DNA of 64,000 nucleotides from the NCBI GenBank assembly GCA_034336665.1, contig CM067566.1:30782330-30846329 (forward strand). The letters run 5' to 3'. The notes under the pieces are model-generated. The model saw only the letters and a program-made list of their open reading frames with translations. It was not told the origin of the DNA and made no database searches. Positions 34,731-48,681 of the stretch are shown piece by piece. The translations under genes and the position numbers were made by a program. The stretch comes from Luscinia megarhynchos (taxonomy: Eukaryota > Chordata > Aves > Passeriformes > Turdidae). Position 1 is the stretch's first letter. Each line of letters opens with the position of its first letter.

Positions 34731-37700
34731 ACAACTGCAGAAAAAATTCCCACCCAGGCTGATTCATACAAATTTATCAGAATATAAAAAGTCCACATAT
34801 AGTCTTTGGCAGCAATAGAAGTCAGAAGTGTCACTTTCTAATTCCAATTTGTGGACCCAGTTGATCCAATGCTCTAGAGAACTCTTCAGGTTATCTGTGG
34901 CATTCAAAAACCAGCAGGCTCAGTGAGAGAATGTTGCTTCCAAACCTGAATGCAATCTCACCTGTGATCAGCCTGGAGATGCAGCAAAACATGGCCAGCA
35001 TTTAACTAGCTTTTCCCAGAGGAAGCACAAGGTTGTTAAGAGTGTGAAGTATTTCATTTAGATTCTGCAAGCATACAAAATTCCCCAGCCATAGGTACTT
35101 TCTATAAAATCTACTTCTGCAGTTAATTGTGAGAGCACCAGCCATTTTTAGGGAGGCCTGAGCATTTACTACTGGATATTTCTTTTCATTGTGGGATCCA
35201 CAACAAAAACATCAGCTCAGCCCTGCTGAGGAGGCAGTTTGTACCTCTCACACAGCTGAGAGCTGCTATTATAGCTACCCACTGAAAGCATGGGGCAATG
35301 TGGAGAATTTTCCTACAGAAATGCTAGAAATGTATTGCCTCTGTGACTTGCCCATGTCTTGTCAAAGTCTGCGTGTAGCTCATACCTACAAGAGACTAGA
35401 CATTGGGGTGAGGGACATACTGGGGAGAAATCAAAACAGCCCCAAAATTTTCATGTTTTTGAGATGTTAGCATTTAACCAGATGCTACTGAACTTTAAGA
35501 CATGCAAGTTAATACTGCCCCAACGATATTAGAACTGCTTGTGTCTAGTTTTGTTTTTCAGTTTTCTCTTCGATCTTGATTTTGCCTTTGTAGCTTCTTT
35601 CTCAAATGTAGTTCCATGCTCCGGTCAAACCTGCTGTGTTCAAGTATGATCTGCTATTTTAGCAAACATTATTGTCTCTAATGAATTCTTGTCTTTCCAC
35701 TATCTCCTCAATGCTTTTAGAGGCACACAAGTCTTCTTAAATTAGATTCTCTTAAAAAAAAAAAAAAAAAACCACCACAAATTAAAAACATTACAAAATA
35801 GCCTGCAGCCTCTTTTTTTTACTTTGTCCTCCTCTGCTGTTTTTTAATTATTGTGCAGAACTCTACCCTTTAGATGTTCAGTGCACGTCACTGCTGAAAG
35901 AGGCACAGCCAGCTGAAGACATGCATGTATACATTCACTTAGAGATGGCAATGATTTTGTATTCAAAAAGGTTGAAGATATGACTACAACACTGTATGTA
36001 TGATCCTTTAACAGACTACAGGATGTGCCTCAGACTTTTCAGTCTAGTTTTTGCTGGTTTTTGCTGATTATTATAATCCTTTACAATACAGCAAAAGGCA
36101 TGTACATAGAATGTGTTAAAGAATCCCTCAAAATGCAGAAGAAGAGGATGAAACATTGAATTAATAATTCCAGAAACTATACATATGAAGAATGTAGTGC
36201 CAGAGAAAATGTGGTTTCTGGTGGTACTGTTAACCTCTGACATTCCTACAAAACCCTGTGCAACTCCAGTTCATGTCCTAGAGCCATCTCAGTTTGCACT
36301 GTACTGTCCCTGCAAGGCCTGAGTGGATATAAGGATCATGCTATGAAACATGTTGCACAAAATCAGACTGTATTGGGACTTAAGCAATCCAGGCAGTATT
36401 CCCAGAAGACTTTGTAATTCTGATATGTGTCATAATATCTTAGCAAGATGAGAAAGAACTTCTACTGCTTACTTGTCTTCCTGGAAAACAAGCAAAATGG
36501 AGAGATTAGATGCTTTACTTTTAAGGGAACCTATGACAGAGCCAGAAAATGAACCTCCAGTTTTCAAATCATAGTTTTATGCTTTCATTCAATAATAGTA
36601 TTTTCTTTCAGTGCTTCTTCAAAGCCTATTTACATGAATACAATTATATCTGTAATGTTAACAAAGCCACACCCCCTTTCCCCAATGCCCAAGGCAGCTG
36701 TAAAGACACTGCCAGAGTTTATATTTCAATTACACCTTGGGGTGCCAGTAATGGCAAAAGAAATAACAAGAGATTATTGTACTTGATATTTTATCTATCT
36801 CTGTATCCAAGAGATAGACATGTCAATTAAACCTCATTACTGTCTGTCTGTCTGTGAATATTTCAGCATAGCTCACTGTGAACAAATAGTGGTTATATCA
36901 CTCGGGTTGAGGTGTCATTATACCATTGTAGACACAACACTAGGCTTCATGAAAAGCACATTTAATATCAAAACCCACACATCTGTGTTTGATCTAAAAA
37001 AAAAAAAAAAATTACACTTAAACTATTCCCAACTTTTTACTCAGCTATTTATTTCCTGCAATGTGTGATGCATTCCCCTACAGATATTCTGTGTATAGGT
37101 CACAGTCCTATTTTTTCTTTTATTTTTGATTGGCTAAATCTAAGTTGTTTTAGTACAGGAGGGAGGATTTTTGAATACCTATTTTGCAGAGGTACTTGTT
37201 TTGAAAGATATGATCCATAAAACAGCAAGAAATATACTTTGCTAAATTACTGTTCTTGAATAGCTCACCTACTGAGCACTGTAAAAGGCAGAGTCTAAAT
37301 TAATAGAGATCAAGAAAATGTACAGAACAAACTGAATGTGCAGTTTTCTCTGGGGATTGAAAAAAATGGAGGAGATTTTTAAATTCTTTTAAATCCAAAG
37401 TTTAAAAAATAAAAAAAATTAGAAATCTCCTATTGTGGACAGTATCTGTGGAGACCACACTAAGAGTTTTGTTCAGTTCCTGAGGACTGTGCTGAGTCCC
37501 CAGCACACAGCTCCAGTATTTCAGAGAATCTGCTCTGTTCCTTCCAATGGATATAAAAAGCTTGCCCCTAACTTTCAGCCCAGAAGAAAAAGGAACACAG
37601 CTTAAATGCTCACATACAACAGTGTTCTGCTAATACAAATACTTAATTCATATATAATTATAAATAATTAATACATTTGCTGGTAAACTTGTATAACAGT

Positions 37701-40700
37701 ATATGGGCATTAGGCTGCATCTGCATGAACAACTATAGGACAGTTTGCCAAATGTAAAGTCATTAATACCTATTTTCTGTCCACATCTATTATACATGCC
37801 TAGCAGAGAAAATAAATCAGCATTTGGTATTAAGTATTTTTTTAATGTTGCAAATGCTCTTGTTAGTTAATGGCTATACAATCTTTCACAGTACTAAGGA
37901 CATGCCCACATATAGGTACACTAAAACCAGCTGTAAGATGTGAGTTTGGTCAGTGGAAAACTATAATATTTCAGCTTCACCTTCCCATCCTTGGTTTTAG
38001 TTATGTGCTAGTTACCCTCAATGCCTTTGCCACAGTAGGGTGCATGACATTGACCCTTCCTATTCACTTGGCAGAGCTGGCTCAGCTGGACAAAATGTCA
38101 GTACTGGCTTCGTACATCTTTACTATAAAAACCTATGCTACCTCTAAAGAAGACCAAAAGCATGGATATAAGGCAGGGGTTCAGCAAGAGCCAGCTTATG
38201 CTCTGGCAGACTGGGAGTTCCCAAAATATTGGCGTGTGTCCTTGCAGGTATGCCTGTTGGAGTTAATGACACCAGAGAAGTTCACACTTGAGAGAGGTCA
38301 CATAGATTTGGGGGCATTAAAAAGAGGAGAAGTTGCTATTTTAGCATATAACTTTTGCCTTGCAGGGCTCTAGGGAATAGGAATGGGATAGTTCTACGGG
38401 CACAGAGAAACAGGTCTTCAGTGAAACATTTTATCATGAGTGAGGAATAAGGACACTATTCCAGAATGACAGAGAAGTGTGTGTATGTCAAATCTTAACC
38501 AGAAATTTGAGAACGTGAAGTGAGAACCTAAACCAGTGCTGGATAAGTTTAGCAGCTAGAATAACATTATGAAAGTGTAAGACCTGGAATGGTATCACCC
38601 ACACTTAGGGTCTACTGAATACTGAGAAGACAGCTTTGAAATTACCCTAGTAGTTTCCAACTTGAAAAGATCACTGAGATGAAGGGCTATGTCAGGGATG
38701 GTGTCAAAGGTTAATAGCAGGACCTTAATGGCATCAAATCTGCTATTGAGCACAGCTGCAGTGAGCAGCTTCACACAGGAGAGTTCAGAGTTTCTAATTT
38801 GCAGAAGCTCTTAAAGCCATTTTACTTCTAACCTGATTAGCACCTGTTATCCTATTCAATAAGCCTGCAATTAATGTCCTAAAGATAATCTGTTAAAGTC
38901 TTAGGTGCAATTTAGGTCTACATTCTCATTGCAATTAGACAGCAATGACAAAGCTATAGTCTGGGGACTGCTTGCTATTTATTAATTCACAGTCAGCAAT
39001 TCTCTATATAGCCCAGTGATAGAAAGAAGACCAAGTGGGTTTTTTTTGGTACACTTATTTGTTGAGGGTGTGGTATGAAATAAAGAGAGAGGTAAGAGTC
39101 TCCTCGTCAACAAGTGACAGGTATTTTATAAAATTAGTCATAACAATGGCAAATACAAAACAGAAGTGTAAAAGTACATATGTCAACAATAGCACTCCAT
39201 TTTGAAACTTCCAAGTGGCTTTAGGTGTAAAAATAAGGTCTGGTGTTGTGGGCACTGTCAAATTGTCAGTATAGCCTGGAGCTCAAAACATGAATTCTTT
39301 GTGAATTAACGATGTCTCTTTCTTTCCAAGAGAGCTGTGGGTGGACTTTCAATGACTTGGAAAGTGAGAACAGTCGGTTGTATGGAGTGCAGCATTTGAT
39401 CTATTTCTAAACTGTTAAAAATACACTTTTTTTCCACGGATATTGCAAAATTTCTAAGTAGGTCTTTTCCTCAAAGGAACTGCAAGATCAGAACAAGGAG
39501 AGCACAGACCATTCTAGAAATTCTACACTCCTGATTATGCATTTGGGTACAATGTGAATAAATTAAAAATAGAAATGTCATTTTGAAAGAGAGAATATAA
39601 ATTTATGCCACCTTTAAAGACAGAATCAATTTTGGAACATTGTTTGTAGGGGGACTGATTTTATTCTCCATTATTTTTATGCAAGTCCTATTTGGTTTAA
39701 TTCAGTCTGTATTTTATAAAATCACTGATCTATCAAAAATGTAATAAGTTCTTACTATGAGAATTCTCATAAGACTTGCTTAAACAAACTTGTTCTGCTT
39801 TTAAACAAAGAATTGGAAACCAATTATAGTATACAAATTCTTAGTTTTTAAAAAGAAATCTAACATCAGCTCAGGCAGATATCTTTCTGTCTGAATGGTT
39901 TATTCTAAATCTATAACTCTCAGATTTAAATTTGGTATTGCAGTTTCTCCCATGTTTCTGTTTTATAATAAAAGCAGTAGTCAAAACTTCAACTGATTGT
40001 CAGTGAAGGCCCTGATGGCAGTATCAGGAATATTTGGTTGCACTTGATAACTCCAGTGAGACAGGTTTGCCCAAGGGATGTTGAACTAACAGCAACATTG
40101 GATAAATTTACGTAATAACTACTTTTTGCCATGAACACATCAAATTAACAAGTAACAACTAAAGAAATTAGGAATAGTCAGCAAACTAAATGCCAAGATT
40201 AAATTCAGATTAATTCAAAGAAAATTTGGGTTCAATTCTTTAGAAATGGAACAGAAATTATAAAAGGGCTAGAAAAAACAAACAAGAAAACTAGTAAATA
40301 CTGCCTTAATTATGGGTGTTAGAAATGCCTATCTGTAGTCTCTGCCTCTCTGCAAGTCTCAAAGTCCAGACTCAGACTTTGATATCTCACAGACGGCAGT
40401 TTATAATGCAGTCCAATAGACTGATTTCTGAGAGAGGACAAAGGGTAGGACTCCTGCAGCAGCACTTTATACTGACTTTACACCTGGTCTGTTTGCCTGC
40501 AAGTAACAGGAATCTCATAAATGGCCTCTGCTGGGGTCAGCTTATCCAAGTGAAGAGACAGGTTTGTCCTCCGAGGATTCATCATGATCATGGAGCAACA
40601 CGATCAGTCCAAAGGAGCTGTGAGGGTTTATCTTACTGACTTGTCTTTTCATATTTCCCTTCTGAACAGAAAAACATGGAAACAAGAAAAGATTGCTCTC

Positions 40701-41775
40701 CCATTTGATGATATCCCATAAATTAGAGTAAGAAATTGAAAGCATAAAAGGTTTATTATTATGAAATATGGTCCAATAGAACACATTTTAGTTCTCACCA
40801 TGGGTTTGGTATGTTCATTGTAAATGGCTCACCAGAATATATTCCCCTCTCTTTTACACTCTTATTATTTATAAATAAGTATGGTTATCATCTCCTGAAA
40901 TAAATTTTTTATGTAGTACTCTTTGAAGTAAGGTAGTCTTACCATTTATTCCAAGTCTCAGAGGGTAAAAAGATCACCTGAAAACACTATTAATGTGTTG
41001 CATCCTATTATTCAGATTTTCACTCATGCCATTACAGATAGATTGCAGAAATTGAAGTATGATGAGAATTTTGAATTTATTTTCATTAAGTTTGACTTGT
41101 TGAGTTTAAATTCTCCTTTACTGATCACACTAACCTACCTGCACACAACCACTCAGGGTGGGGTTATTTTGTATTTTATTTTCTCTTTCTGGAATTGCAA
41201 CCTCAATTCAGGTAATTTACTTCATCATCTTATGAAAACAGCTTGTCTTTTGTAACAATATCAGAAAATCACCTCAGAAAGAGCAAAAATTTGAATATAT
41301 ACCATAGTCTGCTGTGTACTGCTTCCAAAGAAAACTTCATCTCCTCCAATTCTTCAGCTAAGCAACATTTGTACTGTTAAAAAGGTAAACTTTGGGAGCT
41401 GATTATGTCTGTGTTTTTGTATGGGCTACATTTCTAATGGAGAAAGGAGGATAAAACTACAAATGAAAATGTTGCAAACAAGTATCTTTCAAATAATTCA
41501 CATCCAAATGAAACTGTCATCTTTGCAAAATTTATTCTTTTTATTCCCTCCTGCCATTCTATGGCTCAGCAACAGACCTTCAAAATTGCCAGTTGGCCTT
41601 CAAATAATTTATAGATGCTAAGAACCATGCATGCATTCAGAGATAATTCTCTGCACAGTGCCTTTACTAGAAGATCATATTTCCTGTTAGGTTTTTTTTG
41701 TAAAATCCCGATTCAAAATTTTGCTGATATAAGTCCTTTTGAAAAAGATTTAAATAAAAGAGAATATGCCCTACA
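34731..41775. other. Unique DNA without recognisable gene; two A-runs and one longer open frame
   Basis: There are runs of 18 A (35,754-35,771) and 16 A (36,996-37,011). The longest open frame, 167 codons at 37,870-38,373 plus, has no recognised domain, a weak start context and no flanking gene structure, so it is not called as a CDS. No transposon is identified in this 7-kb block. Confidence 0.55.
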
Positions 41776-41902
41776 GATATATATACATATATAAAAATAT
41801 TTTAATATATACATATATATATAAATATATAAACAAATAAATAAATACATATTTATATATTTATATATTTTTATATATTTATATATATATATATGCATAT
41901 AC
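41776..41902. repeat. AT-rich microsatellite (TA/TATAT/TAAA units)
   Basis: Nearly pure A/T with alternating TATATA, ATATATTT and AAATAAATA blocks, self-complementary over much of its length. The Tyr/Ile/Lys-rich minus-strand open frame across it is not a gene. Confidence 0.95.
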
Positions 41903-41976
41903 CACAACTGCAGGCACTATAATGGATTGACACATGGGTTTTCCTTTCTGCTATCAAAAGGTTCCCAGCTAGCCAC

Positions 41977-42850
41977 TGTTATAGATGAATAAAGTGATGG
42001 TTGGCTCTTGAAATTAAGGGATTAATATTATGTATATGTTAAGAGAAGTTTTATTGAGGTATAGTTACGTTACTGTGGTTTGTTCTCCTTATAGCCCCCT
42101 TTCCCCTGCCCCTTGTACTGTTGCCACCAGATGGCCTTTGTTTTTCATAACAGGACATCATGGGTAGAGACTGGATAAGAAAGGGAGCTAATGCATTTCC
42201 AGTCTCCAGGACTGCTTGCTGCGAGTCCTACACTTGTCTAAAAACCTCTGACCTATCCCCCAAGAACTGTGATTTCTCCTTAAGCTGAATTAGCTCTTCA
42301 CTGAGTAGTGTAATTCCAGTGATAGTTTGCCTCTGTGTGCAAATAGCTCCCAGTTCATGCATTTAAAACCAAAAAGGTCACCGTTTTCAAAAGCTCCAGA
42401 TAACTTGTCATTTCACTGACATATTCATAGAAATGAGCCAGAGAGGAAGACATCCTATCCATGGTTGCTCCTACTTTTCCTTTATGTATCTAAGTATTAG
42501 GATTAAGAGTGACAGAGCCATCCCTCTCCTCCCCTTCACCAATGGAATTTTAATTACAAAATTGTTGGGGGTTCGATTTCTTTACTTTTGTTCCTTTTTA
42601 CTTATAGAATTTATTTCCCATTAGTTGCTAAGATACACTAACGACTGGGTACTTAAGAAAAACAAAGTAGTTTGGGGTTTTTTTATTATATATAATAGTA
42701 AAGAACTGATATTCCTATTCTCATATGGTTTTGCCTGAGAGCCCCTTAATTTCAAAATTTTAATAATTTGGAGAGAGGAGATTTACATTTTCCATTCCAA
42801 GGGAGAGTCCTGCCTTCCCTAGCAGACACCTGTCTTTTCAAAACAAGACA
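41977..42850 (+). mobile_element. Possible LTR-derived sequence, plus orientation
   Basis: The right end, CAAAACAAGACA, resembles the reverse complement of the left end of the LTR at 4,757 (AAACCAAGACA when read in LTR orientation). The left part, starting at TGTTATAGATGAATAAAGTG, has the C-rich and GC-shifted look of LTR sequence. No target duplication or matching terminal repeats could be found. The two edges may not belong to one element, and boundaries are tentative. Confidence 0.35.
42124..42135 (+). promoter_or_regulatory. CTCF-like core motif
   Basis: CCACCAGATGGC fits the CTCF core pattern CCASYAGRKGGC. It sits in the GC-richer, possibly LTR-derived patch. Binding is not shown. Confidence 0.35.
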
Positions 42851-44559
42851 AAAATGTAAAGGTGGAAAGGAAAGATAATATGTTTAAAGGCCTGGCTTGT
42901 GCATGTAAAGTAAATACTCGACAAATTTAAGAAGATGGTTGTGTTAGTCACTTACCCAAAATCATGGAAGAAGTTGTCACCAAGCCTGTTGAGTACCCTG
43001 ACCAGGTGTTCTACAAGACAGTGTTAAATTGGCACGATAAAACAGGCTAGAATCTCAAGGGAGAAGAATATTTTCAGGCTTTTTAACCGAGATGGCTGTT
43101 CTCAGTACTACTGACAATAATCTATCAAATTTCAGAAACACAACTCTAATATTAATTTAGCAGTACAGAAACAATTGAGCATGAGCTTCTGTAGTCGCCA
43201 TCTAATCTGAGAGCCCACCAGAAAAACATGAATCTCCTTTGAAACTCTATTCCCATTCAGTCATTCTGCAGATGGAAGAACATGGGGACAAATGTTGCCA
43301 GACCCTTGGGGAACAGTTTTATGAATTCGCTTCCAAAAGATGAAGTAAATATTTGTGGGTACTCTGCTTCAGGAACCTGTGACCACAGCATAGACAACTT
43401 AATGAGAATATGTAGCTGTACATGCAAGTAATTTCGACCACAAAACTCACCCTAAACTTTTGGATAAGCCTGAAGAAAGTTGATTAAATGATAAGCTAGT
43501 TTAATTCTTGGCCACTACATTAACATATAGGGCTTTAAAAAAAATTAAAAAAAAAAAATCTACCATTATGTGTGTTGAATCCCATTCACTTGGAAAATTC
43601 AATATTTCTAAAGGGGCTGTTGAAGGACACAGCAAGACTGAACCAATTGATTGGCATGTTATTTCTGAGTAAGGGCAGACAGAAAGGTAGAGGACCTGTG
43701 TTTAAATCATACTTATCCCTCAATTAAAACCCTGCTCCTTGAGCAATGCAAGATGTAACAGACTCCCTCTCCTGGTCTGTTGTTACAATATGTTTACTCC
43801 TAAGAAAAAAAAATTGTGTGTTTAAACCCTCGAGGTATTTACATATTTTTTACTATGTGGAGTTAAATTACTGAGGAATTTCAGGCAAAGAGATTTGATT
43901 TTGAGAACCTCAATGATCCATCTATGCAGAAAGTGTCAATCTGAGCCCCCAGACTAAAACTAATCTTGTGTCCTACCTCTGAAAGGTAGGAACAGCAGAA
44001 GGTTTCCTAAAATAGTATTAGAAACAGGAGTTGCACTGAGATTCTTTCATATTTTCCATCTTCCCTCCATTATGGCAATCACACTTCAGGTACTTTTCAA
44101 GCCATCCTCCCTGCTGACACTTCTATTTGTTCTCTTTTTTATAATTTTGACCCATATGAACTAGGAAACTACTTAACAGAAGGCTTTCATTTCTGCATTG
44201 CTTGAAAAAGTGCTGTTTTACCTTTTAAACCTTCTGCTTTTTGCCAGCTCCAGGATCCTGTGCTACAAGCAGATGAATTCCCTACAGATTTTCTTCACAT
44301 GGTACGAAATTATGTAAACCTTCATTGTGCTCCTTCTGCATGCATCTCCTTTGAAAGCTGTGTGTCTTAGTCAGTCCAGCTTTCCTGATGTGGAAATTGT
44401 TCTGTTTCTGATCACCCTTCTTAAAAAGCTCTGTACCTCACAGTCCTGCATCTTTTTTGAGAAACAGTGTCCTACAATTCATCCAGCATTTAAGTTGCAA
44501 AAGCATTATGAATGCACAGCATCATACTGATGCCCTGTTTTGCATCCTGTTCTTTCCAG
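42851..44559. other. Unique AT-rich DNA without recognisable gene
   Basis: No exon, RNA gene or clear transposon is seen. Short A-rich runs occur near 43,540 and 43,805. Confidence 0.6.
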
Positions 44560-45100
44560 ATAATTCCCACGTGCTCTTTGGATGGCTGCTACATGCCAAG
44601 TTGATATCCTCAGACAGCTACCCACAGAAAGACTCCAAGGTCTTGTTCAGCCCAACCTCCTGGGCATTTGCCATTTTTAAAATTCAACTGAAATTTCTCA
44701 TTCACTCTACTGAGCTTTTTGAGACTCTTTTGCAACTGCTTGTACCCTGAATAACTTTCTGTTATCCAGCAATTATGTAATCTTACCTGAAATTATGCAG
44801 TTTATTGATGCCAAGATTATTACATGATGCAGACCTTATTGTGTATCTCTGCAATTCCAGAGGTAAAACTCTTGCATTGTGAAAACTGGCCATTCAGTCC
44901 TTGTCTGTATTTCTGGTAGCCAGAGAGAAATCAAACTCATTTCTATGAAAGCTGGTTTTTTGGTCTTGGCCAAAGCTCTTTGGAAGGACTTATCAAATGG
45001 CTCACCTTAAGTCCCATGCTTATATGCTTAATGACTCCATTGCATTTCTTCTTTCAATAGCTCAAGTTAGAATTGTTAATTGCCCTTACACCTGACAAAA
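44560..45100 (-). mobile_element. Ancient CR1/L3-like LINE remnant, antisense
   Basis: The order of weakly matching blocks follows an old reptile/vertebrate CR1/L3-type LINE read in antisense. CACTCTACTGAGCTTTTTGAGACTCTTTTGCAACT corresponds to the conserved CACTCACCCAGTTTTGTGAGATCC... block. CTGAATAACTTTCTGTTATCCAGCAATTATG corresponds to TTGAATAATTTTGTATCATCTGCAAATT. GTGAAAACTGGCCATTCAGTCC corresponds to TGAAAACTGACCATTTATTCC. TTGGCCAAAGCTCTTTGGAAGGACTTATCAAATGGCT corresponds to the GCCTTTGG...ACCTTGTCAAAGGCT block. It is much more diverged than the other CR1 copies. The alignment was made by eye against recalled consensus, so the bounds are rough. Confidence 0.5.
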
Positions 45101-48100
45101 TTAGTTCCTGGCAGCCTGTACAAGCAGTTTTTGCAGTCAGTCATATCTATACACTCTGAAAGTATATTTTTACTTGCACTTGCTTTTGATCCAAAGGAAG
45201 CACTGGAAACAATGGATGTTTCAATCTTACATGCAGATGTCCCTGGTACATGTACCCAAATGTCATCTTTAAAGCTGAATCAATAGCCATATGAGTTTCA
45301 CTTCATTGCAGACCTTTTGAACTCAACATTTCATATGAATGCCTGCATGTTTACATATGTCCATTTTTTATGTTTAGTAAAAGAAGCAGTGGCTACCCAC
45401 CAGTACCCTGCCTTTTAGAGCAAGAAACATGTCTGAAAAAAAAAAGAAAGTAATTATAGAAAATTTTAAAATTAAATGCTTTGGTATTTTCTATATGTAG
45501 AGGATAAATTCTCAATACATCTATTTGAATTAAATCGTGTTAAACAAACAAAAATTATTATCCAGTCAGAAAAAAGCACAGCTGGTAACTTGGGGAAGCA
45601 TTTGAAAGTATCATCATTACAGAGGGACAGTGATATAAGGATGGAAAATGCATTATAAAGAGCAAGAGGGGATAGTAAACATTGGCTGCTTTAAAGACAA
45701 AATTTCCTGAGATCCTGAGCTAATGAAAGAAAACAACCCATTGAATATCTGCATCAATGGACCCTTCCTATTCACAGACCACATCACAGTCACCTACAGC
45801 AATGATTTTAGGCCACTGTTCAACGGTGTCTATTGATTTTCCACAGTTAATGAAAATGGAAAGAAGGAACTATTAACTCTTTCCATTCCTTCCTTTTTAG
45901 TGGTGACAGTTCACCACTTGCACTTGGCATTTGGTAGGTATGTGATATTGGCCTTTTGTTTATAGGAGTGCACGTGAGATACAGCCATAGCTCCTGACAT
46001 ACTAACACATAGGCTGGTAAGACTAGAGTATGTGACCCTTACACCAGAGAATAAAGTTTATGATACAATATAAGAAAAGTTGATTGAATATGCAGAACTG
46101 TGAGCACCATCTGTTCCTTGTTTTCTAACCTCATGGGTTTATCACTACAGCTGCTAATTTCATTATGGTATTTTCATGATAGGCCACTTCTGCTTTAGAA
46201 CTCATAAGGGCATATTGCAGTTTATATCTGCTTAATCTTCAGAATTACAACTGACTTAACCTTTTTCTGTATTGTTTTTTGTAGTGTTCCCAGAACTGTC
46301 CTTATTTTTCTTTTTTTTTGGACAGTTATTACTTGCCCAAAAACACTTTAATTAAAAACTTGTGGATAGCTTAATTAAAATACATTCTGTCATGCATGCC
46401 AGAAGCACTACAGGCCTAAAGTAAAAACAATTGTAAGTACAGGCTTAGCTCTCATTCACACCAGTATAAGTTAATCAAGTGACTTGAAACACAAAGAGAC
46501 TCATGTAATTTTCTTTTGTGGGTTGCTTTCTTATTCTTCCTCATTTTTGGCATACCATGCTATTGTTGGTGTTTGCAGGATGTAAATTGAACTATTCAAT
46601 TTTTTTTTCAACATGCAAATGCCTACCTGCAGGTGTTTAACTCTGCTCCCAGAACAGCAGGCTGTCATGTCAAACAGGAAGACACAATATGAACTGATCA
46701 TCGTTTTCCCAACTGAACCATAAAAATGTACCATTTTTAAAGAACAGAATGATTCCAACACTCCCATGAAAAAATCTCAGACACCAGATTAAGAGAACTA
46801 CAAAAAAAAATTAAAAGTGATGCTAGTAAAAAGCCACTGACCAACCTCCTGAAATAGATTCATATAACTAGGAATGCATGCATTTGCTTTCTAAAAAGTA
46901 CACAGGCAATGATCTAAGCTGCAAGGAGCAAATAGGAGAATAGGCTTCTTTGTCATTCCTAAAGAACAAATTCAACCTCTGTTCACATGAATAACAGGAA
47001 GCAGAGTCTCAGTTCTGCATTCTTTTCCTTTATAAGCATAATTGAATATTCCATCTATTTCCATTGTGCCAAAGTATGGAGCTAAGAAACAGCACTGCCT
47101 TTGCATACAGAAAAGCTCCTGGGTGTATTAGTAGTTCCTCTAGATCAAGTGCTGCATATCACTGCACTTGAACTCTTTATTATGCTGAAAAAATACATTG
47201 TCTGCATCAGGCAGAAGTTATTTTGTTTCAATTAATTTGTTTCAAATTAATATTCATTTACTCCACCAGAGATCTAAAATCAGGAGAAAATAATATTCAC
47301 TTTCCTTCTAAAACTTAGTCATTTGCTAATGAGTAATATATTGTCCATTCTAAAGATGTTCTTTATAAATATGTGCCTCTTTTTGGTTGTCTTTCGAGTC
47401 ATCCAGGAAAAAATGACACTAAATTAGACCAGATAACAGATTTGTCCAGTAAACAATTGCTTTTATTCAATACATGTCATCTTTTGCTTTGAATGAGAGC
47501 TCTCTGATTTGCAGAAGCCCAGATCACAATCGGTCTGTGACATGTTCAGACCATTCTGCTCCCTTGTGCAATGAATGCCACTGCTAAGGCAAGTGCTAGA
47601 ACTGAATATGCTGGCAGCTGAAACAACCAGTTAATTTGAACCATCCTGAGTCTGTCCCACTGGGCTCCCATGACTGACTGACATATGCATCCAACAACTC
47701 AGATAGGTGTGGGGATGTCTGTTTTGAACAGGATATTTTTTTTCATTATAAGGAATTATTTAGATTTTTGCTACATGTACATGTTCAAGGCACTATTGCC
47801 ACAGTAGTCTTTAGTTTCCAGGTTTGTATTTCTAATAAGCATTTATGTGAAATGAATTTTTTAGATTAGTTCAATAGGCAGCAAGGAACTTATTCATGTA
47901 GGACTTGGACACTTTTGAATCTACCATGTCCTTCTGAAAGCATGTCTGCAGGAGCTCTGTATCACACTGACTTCAGTGGCTCTAGCCCACAGCCTCTCAG
48001 TTAGTTCTTTTGAAAGCTCCCTGCATGTTTCTAGATGGAAAAGAAAAATAAAAAGTCACCACAAATATCAGATAGCACATTGTGATAAATCAAATTTAAA

Positions 48101-48681
48101 TTTGTTCATCTTTTTTAAACATAAAAGGGTTGCTGATATTACTCACTAATCCAAAACCAGAAGAATTGAAGCTTGAATATTTCATAAAAAAACAAAAGAG
48201 CTAAAAGTAAAATAAGTTACTTTAGATTTTATCAGCATGAGCAGGAATATTTTCCTTTAATTATCACTTCTGGAGTGTTTTCACCAGAGACCAGAGTTCT
48301 CACAAGAAGCTATATAGCAGAAGTGAAACATCTGCACAAACTCAGGAGCATATGATGTACCTGAACTTCGTGACAGAAGAATTCTGCAAGTAACAAATAT
48401 TTTTGAGTTAAATGTATCCATAAAACTAGACCTGATGTTCTGATGGTGAAGTGTGTGTTAAGTAAGGAAGGGAATTCTAGGAGAAGAATTGACTTTTGCC
48501 TCACAATGTAGAGCACTAAGCCCAGGGTTTATTCCACAGATATTTATTCTAGGATCGGTTATTATTTCTACAGAAATAAATTCTAAATTCAGCTATTTTT
48601 AAAGAGTGTAAGAAAAAAAAGTTTTTGTGAGGGGAAAAAAAACCCCATCATATAAATTGTGTTTATTTGAATCATTTGATT
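45101..48681. other. Unique DNA without recognisable gene
   Basis: Scanned on both strands. No recognisable exon, RNA gene or transposon, and only short open frames (60-78 codons). Confidence 0.6.

Noticed and set aside
35754..35771. 18-A run as a possible retrocopy tail
   Set aside because: No AATAAA or ATTAAA hexamer lies in the 30 bases upstream and no recognisable body precedes it.
41713..41907. Tyr/Ile/Lys-rich minus frame resembling a small membrane protein
   Set aside because: Translation of an AT microsatellite.
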